Source of the DNA: JALUZX01 sp964561605
GTDB lineage: Bacteria; Planctomycetota; UBA1135; JALUZX01
Assembly (NCBI GenBank): GCA_964561605.1
Contig: CAZLQD010000022.1
Span: 9,250-73,249 of the forward strand
Direction: 5' to 3'
DNA: 64,000 nucleotides
Shown here: piece after piece, positions 59,016 to 64,000 of the stretch
Numbering within the stretch: position 1 is the first letter of the stretch
How the letters are laid out: the number at the start of each line of letters is the position of its first letter
The notes under the pieces: model-generated
The model's input: only the letters and a program-made list of their open reading frames with translations
Told to the model about the DNA's origin: nothing
Databases searched by the model: none
Program-made: the position numbers and the translations under genes

Positions 59016-60792
59016 CCTGGGGGTCATCCTCCTGGCCGGGGCGGCCGCCCTCCTCTACTTCCATCCCTGGAAACCCGCCGGAACAGGATCCTCCACCGGC
59101 CCCGAGGTGGTCCCCGTGCGCAGGGGAGACCTGGTGATCACCGTGAGCGAAGCGGGCACCCTCAAGGCGGTCCGCTCGGTCTGGGTCAAGTCCGACATCG
59201 AGGCCCACGCCCAGATCCTCAAGATCATCCCCGAGGGAACCAGGGTGAAGAAAGGCGACTGGCTCCTGGACCTGGACACGACCGCCCTGGAGCAGGACCG
59301 GGACAGGCAGCTCCTCTCGGTGGAACGGGCGAGAAGCGCCTACGAGCAGGCCAAGGCGGCCTACGAGATCACCCTCCAGCAGAACGACTCGGACATCAAG
59401 GCGGCCGAGCTGGCCCGGGACTTCGCCCGGATCGACCTGGAGAAGTTCCTCGACCCCGAAAACGGCGACAAGAAGGTCCAGATCCAGGAAGCCCAGAACA
59501 GCATCACCCTCGCAAAGGCGGAGCTGGAGAACGCCAAGACGGTCCTGGAGAACAGCGAGAAACTCTACGCCAAGCAATACATCACCAAGAACGAGAGGGA
59601 CCGGGACGCCTTGAACAAGCAGAAGGCCGAGCTGAACCTCCAGCTCGCCATCGCCCGGAAGGAGAACCTCCTCAAGTTCCAGCTCCCCAAGCAGGAGCAG
59701 CAGCTCAAGGAGAACCTGGCCGAGGCGGAACGGAACCTGAAACGGGTGAAGGAGCGGTGCCGCCAGAAGGAGATCCAGGCCAAGACCGACATGGACTCCA
59801 AGAAACAGCAGCTGGACATCGAGGAGGCCCAGCTCGAGCGGATCGACCGGCAGATCAAGGCCGGAAAGATCTACGCCCCCCAGGACGGCCTGGTGGTCTA
59901 CTACAACGAGGAGGGCCGCTGGCGCAGGGGAAGCAGCGACCCCATCGCCGAGGGAGTGACCGTCCGCTACAGGCAGAAGATCATATCCTTGCCGGACGTA
60001 TCCAAGATGCTCGCCCAGGTGAACATCCACGAATCCGCCCGGAGTCTCCTCTGGGTGGGCCAGCCCGCCACGGTCAAAGTGGAGGCCCTGGAAGGGACGG
60101 TCTTCAAGGGAAAGGTCTCCAAGGTCCCCGAGGTGCCCGACTCCAGCTCGAGCTGGCTTACGCCGGACCGGAAGGTCTACAAGGTCACCATCTCCATCGA
60201 GGGTGACTGCTCCAGGATCCGGCCCGGAATGTCCTGCAGGGTCACCATCTACTGCGAGCGTGTCCCCGACACCCTCTACATCCCCATCCAGGCCGTGGAG
60301 ACCGCCGGGAAGGGGCTCTTCTACGTCTACGTGAAGACCCCGGAGGGCCCGAAAGTCCGGGTGGTGAAGCCGGGCAAGCACAACGACAAGTTCGTCCAGG
60401 TCCTCTCGGGGCTCGAGGAGGGGGAACTGGTCTACCTGAGCGAGCCGCCCCAGGCCCCGCCTCCGCCCAAACCCAAGTCCTCCGGAAGCGGCGGAGAGAT
60501 CCCCGCCGGGATCCGGGTCCCCCAGGGAGTCTCTCCGGGCGTGGCCGGAAAGGACTCTCCCGTGAAGCCCTCCCCGGCCGCCGCCCGCAGGGGGAGGCCC
60601 GGCGGGGGCCGGACCGGAAGAAAAGGACCCGATCCGGCCCGGATCCTGGAGCGCTTGAAGGAATCGAGGCCCGAACTCTACGAGAAGCTCAAGGATCTTC
60701 CCCCGGGGGAAATCCTGAAGAAGCTCCGGGCCATGAGGAGCCCCGGGAAGGGCGGCGCCGGCAGGGGGGGAAAGGGAGGCTGGGGTTCATGA
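58927..60792 (+). CDS. MacA/HlyD-type periplasmic adaptor with long basic C-terminal extension
   Basis: 621 residues. A Lys/Arg-rich cytoplasmic start is followed by one transmembrane helix (~29-45: 'LGVILLAGAAALLYF'). A lipoyl half-motif, a ~190-residue coiled-coil hairpin (Glu/Lys/Gln-rich, residues ~130-310) and beta-barrel and membrane-proximal domains with 'PGMSCRVTIYCERVPDTLYI' follow. Residues ~510-621 are a Pro/Gly/Arg/Lys-rich tail with an 'ILERLKESRPELYEKLKDLP' helix, not usual in MacA. The start is fixed by the position of the membrane helix, so the 89-base overlap with the TolC gene is real. It overlaps the ATPase gene by 4 bases. Confidence 0.92.
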   Translation: MTESILRNSSQGEPPAPGKKKRRKGRLLPSLGVILLAGAAALLYFHPWKPAGTGSSTGPEVVPVRRGDLVITVSEAGTLKAVRSVWVKSDIEAHAQILKIIPEGTRVKKGDWLLDLDTTALEQDRDRQLLSVERARSAYEQAKAAYEITLQQNDSDIKAAELARDFARIDLEKFLDPENGDKKVQIQEAQNSITLAKAELENAKTVLENSEKLYAKQYITKNERDRDALNKQKAELNLQLAIARKENLLKFQLPKQEQQLKENLAEAERNLKRVKERCRQKEIQAKTDMDSKKQQLDIEEAQLERIDRQIKAGKIYAPQDGLVVYYNEEGRWRRGSSDPIAEGVTVRYRQKIISLPDVSKMLAQVNIHESARSLLWVGQPATVKVEALEGTVFKGKVSKVPEVPDSSSSWLTPDRKVYKVTISIEGDCSRIRPGMSCRVTIYCERVPDTLYIPIQAVETAGKGLFYVYVKTPEGPKVRVVKPGKHNDKFVQVLSGLEEGELVYLSEPPQAPPPPKPKSSGSGGEIPAGIRVPQGVSPGVAGKDSPVKPSPAAARRGRPGGGRTGRKGPDPARILERLKESRPELYEKLKDLPPGEILKKLRAMRSPGKGGAGRGGKGGWGS

Positions 60793-61508
60793 CCGAGGCC
60801 ATGGCCCGTCTCACCGGGATCCGCCGCTACTACACGATGGGGGAGAACGTGGTGAAGGCCCTGGACGGGATCGACCTTGAGATCCGTCGAGGCGAATACC
60901 TCGCAATCCTGGGCCGGTCCGGCTCGGGGAAATCCACCCTTCTCAACATCCTGGGTTGCCTGGACCGTCCGACGGACGGGACCTATGTGCTGGACGGCCA
61001 GGACGTATCGGTCCTGGACGACGACGAACTCTCCCGGGTGAGGAGCAGGAAGATCGGGTTCATCTTTCAATCCTTCAACCTGATTCCCCAGCTCACCGTC
61101 CTCGAGAACATCGAAGTCCCCCTCTTCTACCAGGGGGTTCCACCCAGGCAGGCCCGCGAGAAGGCCGCCGAGCTTGCCGAGAAGGTCGGCCTGGGGCGTC
61201 GTTTCGACCACAAGCCCACCGAGCTTTCCGGCGGCCAGCAACAAAGGGTGGCCATCGCCAGGGCCCTGGTGAACGACCCGGCCCTCTTGCTGGCCGACGA
61301 GGCGACGGGAAACCTGGATTCCGCAACCGAAAAAGAGATCCTGGACCTGACCGACGAACTCCACGACCTGGGGATGACCGTGATCCTGGTGACCCACAAC
61401 AGGGCTCTCACCACCCGGGCCGAGCGGGTCCTGGTCCTCGCCGACGGGAAGGTGGATAGTCTCAAGACCCGGGAAGAGCTGGACCGGGAGAAGGAGGTCG
61501 CCCGGTGA
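60789..61508 (+). CDS. MacB/LolD-type ABC transporter ATP-binding protein
   Basis: 239 residues. 'MGENVVKALDGIDLEIRRGE' leads to Walker A 'ILGRSGSGKSTLLNILG', the Q-loop 'GFIFQSFNLIPQLT', the signature 'ELSGGQQQRVAIARAL', Walker B 'LLLADEATGNLDSAT' and the His-switch 'VILVTHN'. It energises a MacB-type mechanotransmission transporter that pushes substrate from the periplasm through TolC. It overlaps its neighbours by 4 bases on both sides. Confidence 0.96.
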   Translation: MTEAMARLTGIRRYYTMGENVVKALDGIDLEIRRGEYLAILGRSGSGKSTLLNILGCLDRPTDGTYVLDGQDVSVLDDDELSRVRSRKIGFIFQSFNLIPQLTVLENIEVPLFYQGVPPRQAREKAAELAEKVGLGRRFDHKPTELSGGQQQRVAIARALVNDPALLLADEATGNLDSATEKEILDLTDELHDLGMTVILVTHNRALTTRAERVLVLADGKVDSLKTREELDREKEVAR

Positions 61509-62776
61509 ATCCCTTCCTGGCCGTCAGGATCGTGAAGCTCGGGATCAAGAGCCTCCTTCTCCACAAGCTCCGTTCCCTCCTCAACATGCTGGGCATCCTC
61601 TTCGGCGTGGGAAGCGTGATCGCCATGCTCGCCATCGGCGAAGGTGCCGCCTGGGAAGCCCAGCAACTCGTGAAGAAACTGGGGCCCACGACGATCATCC
61701 TCTACAGCCAGAAGCCCGCCGAGGAGGACCAGTCCTCCACGACGACTTCACGGATGATCGTCTACGGCCTCACCTTCGAAGACCTGGAGCGGATCAGCCG
61801 GACCATTCCCTCGGTGAAGATCGTCGTCCCCGTGAGAAAGGCCGTGAAGGAGGTCTGGCGCGAAGGAAAACGCTCGGACGTAACTCTTCTGGGCACGATC
61901 CCCAAGTATACCGACGTCACCCCGGCACGGATCGAGGCGGGAAGGTGGCTCACCCAGCTCGACTACAGGGACAAGAGGCCCGTGATGGTCCTGAAGAAGG
62001 ACACGGCCCAGGCCGTCTTTCCCGCCCAGGATCCCATTGGGCGGCTCGTACGGGTGGGCGACACGGCCTTCCGGGTCGTGGGTGTCCTGGGCTCCATGGG
62101 CACGGGAAGCAGCAAGGGCCGCTCCTCGGCCGACGTGGCCCTGGGTGCCTTCGTGCCCCTTTCGGCCATGCGGGAGCGCTTCGGCGACATCAACGCCCGC
62201 CGCTCGGCCGGTTCCTTCAGCATCGAGCAGGTGGACGTCCACGAAGCGGAAGTCAAGGTGGAGAAGATCCCCGACGTCATTCCTGTGGCACGGAACATCC
62301 GGACCCTCCTGGAGAAAGCCCACCCCAAGAAGGACTACTCCGTCTTCGTCCCCCTGGAGCAACTCCGCCTGGCCGAGAGGCAGGCCGCCATCTGGACCAT
62401 CGTCCTGGCCTGCGTCGCAGGAATCAGCCTACTGGTCGGGGGGATCGGCATCATGAACGTCATGCTCGCCACAGTGACCGAGAGGACGCGGGAGATAGGA
62501 ATCCGCCGGGCCCTGGGAGCCACGAGAAAGCACATCATGAGCCAGTTTCTCGTGGAGACCCTGGTCCTCACCCTGGCGGGAGGCATCCTGGGGATCGGTT
62601 TCGGAATGGGGTTGCCGCCCCTGGTGAACCTCTTCGCTCAGGTGAAGACCCACACCCCCCTCTACGCCCTCCTCCTGGCGCCGGGCATCTCTCTCCTGGT
62701 GGGGCTCCTTTCGGGCCTCTATCCCGCATGGAAAGCCGCCCGAATGGATCCCGTCGAAGCCCTGCGCCACGAATGA
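61505..62776 (+). CDS. MacB-type ABC transporter permease
   Basis: 423 residues. Four transmembrane helices: the first near residues 20-45 ('MLGILFGVGSVIAMLAIGEG'), then a ~230-residue periplasmic domain, then three C-terminal helices with 'LVGGIGIMNVMLATVTERTR' and 'GIRRALGATRKHIMSQFLVE', the FtsX/MacB coupling motif. It ends 'AWKAARMDPVEALRHE', a standard MacB end. The exported substrate is unknown (peptide, lipoprotein or siderophore-like compounds are typical). Last gene before the repeat region. Confidence 0.95.
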   Translation: MNPFLAVRIVKLGIKSLLLHKLRSLLNMLGILFGVGSVIAMLAIGEGAAWEAQQLVKKLGPTTIILYSQKPAEEDQSSTTTSRMIVYGLTFEDLERISRTIPSVKIVVPVRKAVKEVWREGKRSDVTLLGTIPKYTDVTPARIEAGRWLTQLDYRDKRPVMVLKKDTAQAVFPAQDPIGRLVRVGDTAFRVVGVLGSMGTGSSKGRSSADVALGAFVPLSAMRERFGDINARRSAGSFSIEQVDVHEAEVKVEKIPDVIPVARNIRTLLEKAHPKKDYSVFVPLEQLRLAERQAAIWTIVLACVAGISLLVGGIGIMNVMLATVTERTREIGIRRALGATRKHIMSQFLVETLVLTLAGGILGIGFGMGLPPLVNLFAQVKTHTPLYALLLAPGISLLVGLLSGLYPAWKAARMDPVEALRHE

Positions 62777-62870
62777 ACCCGAAAAACGACGAACCTCACA
62801 GAGACAAAAGAAGGATTCCGCCAGAGAGTATACCTACACCCGGCCGGGGCTGACGAAGAAATTCTTTTTT

Positions 62871-62934
62871 ATTGTTAGCCCCTGCCGGCGGGGAAGACTG
62901 TTCGAAGAACAGGATTCCCCGACGTCAGGGGAGT
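62871..62934 (-). repeat. 64-base palindromic repeat, copy A
   Basis: Identical to 63534-63597. GTTAG (62874-62878) is followed by a hairpin: CCCCTG, CCGG, CGGGGAA, GA, CTGTTC, loop GAA, GAACAG, GA, TTCCCCG, ACGT, CAGGGG. Three paired segments are separated by a symmetric CCGG x ACGT internal loop and a tandem GA x GA mismatch. Read on the minus strand it ends in CTAAC and carries TC x TC, matching the layout of the units at 63397 and 63648. Confidence 0.9.
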
Positions 62935-63132
62935 CAAGGTCGTCAGCCCTCTGAGCCATTCCCACCATAGCCCTTTTCAAGTTTTTCTCACGGACTGGTC
63001 TCTGGAGAGAGGGATTTCCCTTCTCTTTTCTTTCGAAGAAGGGGATTTATTTGTGTTCTTTTCAGGGCGGGCGAAGCCGAGCCCTGGCGTCGGGGAAGGT
63101 GGTGTTTTCGATCTTATTTCTTTGCCCCTCCA

Positions 63133-63183
63133 ACCATAGCCCTTTTCAAGTTGTTCCTCAGGGGCCGGGCATAACCCGGCCCC
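63133..63183 (+). repeat. CCATAGCCC-type repeat with GC hairpin, copy B
   Basis: ACCATAGCCCTTTTCAAGTT (63133-63152) is followed by a nine-pair hairpin GGGGCCGGG, loop CATAA, CCCGGCCCC, then TACGCCGAGC and CGCC-GAGCAA-GGCG with a T7 run, which looks like an intrinsic terminator. A first partial copy (62964-62983) lacks the hairpin. Confidence 0.8.
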
Positions 63184-63396
63184 GGTACGCCGAGCAAGGC
63201 GATTTTTTTGAGAAGAAAGAAAACGGAGAGGCGCAACGTCTCTTTTTGAAACGCCCTTGGAGCCCACCACCCCCGCCCAACCGCCCGATTCGTCGGGCCT
63301 CCAGGCCCATGGGTCACCCTTTTTTCAGGGGGGATTTCAACGTGGGGGGCGTTCGATTCTGCTGTGAGTAGTGACGCTTTCGATTCTGCTGCCCCT

Positions 63397-63450
63397 CCCC
63401 GGACGTCCTCGTCACGGTCTTCGACCGTGACTCGGCCGGCCGGGGCTAAC
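63397..63450 (+). repeat. Full-length CTAAC hairpin repeat, variant 1
   Basis: Order: CCCCGG, ACGT, CC, TC, GTCACGGTC, loop TTC, GACCGTGAC, TC, GG, CCGG, CCGGGG, CTAAC. The nine-pair inner stem is perfect. The ACGT x CCGG loop, TC x TC mismatch and CTAAC foot match the other units, while the inner stem sequence is different. Confidence 0.85.
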
Positions 63451-63533
63451 GTGGGAAAAAAAATGGGGTGGGTGTTCGGGGGTCGGGGGCGTTGTTTTGT
63501 GGTGCTTTCGATGGTGGAGCCACTCCCGATTTC

Positions 63534-63597
63534 ATTGTTAGCCCCTGCCGGCGGGGAAGACTGTTCGAAGAACAGGATTCCCCGACGTCAGGGGAGT
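63534..63597 (-). repeat. 64-base palindromic repeat, copy B
   Basis: Identical over 64 bases to copy A, 663 bases away. Flanks differ immediately outside (TTTTTT against GATTTC before, CAAGG against GGGTG after), so the boundaries of the recently copied unit are sharp. Confidence 0.9.
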
Positions 63598-63647
63598 GGG
63601 TGGCAGTTCGAAGGGTTGTTTGTGGCGCTTTCGTTGTTGGAGCCCCT

Positions 63648-63703
63648 CCCCGGACGTCTCGGGCATGTCACTGCGTTCCATGCCCGAGCCGGCCGGGGCT
63701 AAC
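63648..63703 (+). repeat. Full-length CTAAC hairpin repeat, variant 2
   Basis: Order: CCCCGG, ACGT, CTCGGGCATG, TC, AC-TGC-GT, TC, CATGCCCGAG, CCGG, CCGGGG, CTAAC. A perfect ten-pair inner stem is followed by the TC x TC mismatch and a tiny terminal stem. The outer parts equal variant 1 while the inner stem is unrelated in sequence. Confidence 0.85.
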
Positions 63704-63717
63704 GAGAAAAATAAAAT

Positions 63718-63754
63718 GGTCTTGCGACCCAGACCTCGGCCGGCCGGGGCTAAC
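63718..63754 (+). repeat. 3'-half copy of the hairpin repeat
   Basis: GACC, TC, GG, CCGG, CCGGGG, CTAAC repeats the right arm of variant 1. The left arm with CCCCGG-ACGT is missing and replaced by GGTCTTGCGACCC, which can still form a short GGTCT/AGACC stem. Confidence 0.7.
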
Positions 63755-63775
63755 GAAAAATATTTGTACTTCGCT

Positions 63776-63800
63776 CATGCCCGAGCCGGCCGGGGCTAAC
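63776..63800 (+). repeat. 3'-half copy of the hairpin repeat
   Basis: CATGCCCGAG, CCGG, CCGGGG, CTAAC repeats the right arm of variant 2 exactly, with no left arm. A further worn right arm (CCCGGCCGGGGCTGACG) lies near 62838. Confidence 0.7.
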
Positions 63801-63859
63801 GGAGGGGGAATGCCCGACGTCAGGGGGAGCAGGTGTTGTCAGCCTTCTGAGCCTCTCCA

Positions 63860-63912
63860 ACCATAGCCCTTTTCAAGTTGTTCTACAGGGGCCGGGCAGA
63901 GCCCGGCCCCTG
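63860..63912 (+). repeat. CCATAGCCC-type repeat with GC hairpin, copy C
   Basis: The same 20-base head (63860-63879) is followed by an 11-pair hairpin CAGGGGCCGGG, loop CAGAG, CCCGGCCCCTG, then TACGCCGAGC and a T9 run. The loop and distal pairs differ from copy B while the stem is kept. Confidence 0.8.
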
Positions 63913-64000
63913 TACGCCGAGCGAGCCGATTTTTTTTTGAAGAGAACAAGAGGTGTTTTCTTGGGGGGGTGCGGCTTCTTCTTTTCCGATTCCCGCATTC

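Larger units (their letters stand above)
62777..64000. repeat. Gene-free mosaic of structured repeats at the right edge
   Basis: About 1.2 kb without a credible gene. It contains two identical 64-base palindromic units (62871, 63534), two full hairpins of a related family in the opposite orientation (63397, 63648), at least three 3'-half copies (62838, 63718, 63776), and a second repeat type (ACCATAGCCCTTTTCAAGTT plus a GGGGCCGGG hairpin). Short A/T-rich tracts separate the units, and GCTTTCG plus GGAGCC(C)CTCCC precede several. Spacing is irregular and the arms vary, so it is not a CRISPR array. It probably continues past the window. Confidence 0.85.

Noticed and set aside
62777..64000. CRISPR array
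   Set aside because: Repeats differ in length, orientation and arm sequence, spacers are irregular and no cas gene is near.
62777..64000. Classical integron cassette array
   Set aside because: Ends resemble GTTRRRY/RYYYAAC only loosely, there are no cassette genes between units and no integrase is visible. Kept only as an alternative for the hairpins.

Overview
The window is GC-rich, gene-dense DNA from a Gram-negative-type bacterium. Lipoproteins with lipoboxes, a TolC-type outer-membrane factor, a Wza-type export lipoprotein and an AsmA-type protein imply a double-membrane envelope. A secreted FG-GAP repeat protein with 14 calcium loops, a secreted beta-helix protein with a related C-terminal domain, an archaeal/eukaryotic-type methionine aminopeptidase and a pyrophosphate-type phosphofructokinase together suggest a Planctomycetota-like lineage. 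That placement is an inference; no rRNA or tRNA gene is visible. TGA is the normal stop codon of many genes here, so the genetic code is not simply reassigned.

Layout. 0-7 kb: the end of an unknown gene, a large secreted FG-GAP protein (minus), then three tandem paralogous exported thioredoxin-like genes (plus). Each of the three has an in-frame TGA directly after its signal peptide (Ala-Pro-Pro-Gln-TGA), followed 20-25 nt later by a hairpin with G in its apical loop. This is the expected layout of a bacterial selenocysteine insertion element. I regard it as the main discovery of the window: a tandem family of probable selenoproteins that ordinary gene calling would cut in two.

7-13 kb: a histidine/aromatic ammonia-lyase with an unusual Ala-Cys-Gly MIO triad, a type II methionine aminopeptidase, a GAF-domain methionine sulfoxide reductase and an AhpD-like protein, convergent with topoisomerase I. 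13-19 kb: HDOD protein, B12-binding radical SAM enzyme, nucleotidyltransferase-like protein, a glycosyltransferase and an SGNH-like exported protein. 19-22.6 kb: endonuclease III bracketed by copies of a 20-23 nt repeat, then QueD, IspG and a NadE-type enzyme. 22.6-32 kb: a surface-polysaccharide region with AsnB, PIG-L deacetylase, glycosyltransferases, acyl carrier protein, export lipoprotein, and an aminotransferase / Gfo-Idh / acyltransferase trio resembling the WbpE/WbpB/WbpD route to diacetamido-uronic acids. 32-39.8 kb: thioredoxin reductase, AsmA-like protein, PPi-phosphofructokinase, glycosyltransferase, PilZ protein, RluA-type pseudouridine synthase and ribosomal protein S21.

39.8-46 kb: RecD2-type helicase followed by two adjacent AAA/STAND-type ATPases, then the secreted beta-helix protein. 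46-57 kb: one long minus-strand cluster, in transcription order coaB, ftsK, a motor-less FtsK-like gene, rimO, pgsA, a SpoIIE-type phosphatase, a MazG-like gene and priA. The motor-less protein keeps the four membrane helices and the DNA-binding gamma domain but replaces the ATPase with a very long glutamate-rich linker. 57-62.8 kb: a complete MacAB-TolC-type export operon. 62.8-64 kb: a gene-free mosaic of repeats whose hairpins share one architecture (a CTAAC foot, an ACGT x CCGG internal loop, a TC x TC mismatch) while their stems differ in sequence. Related remnants lie near 3 kb.
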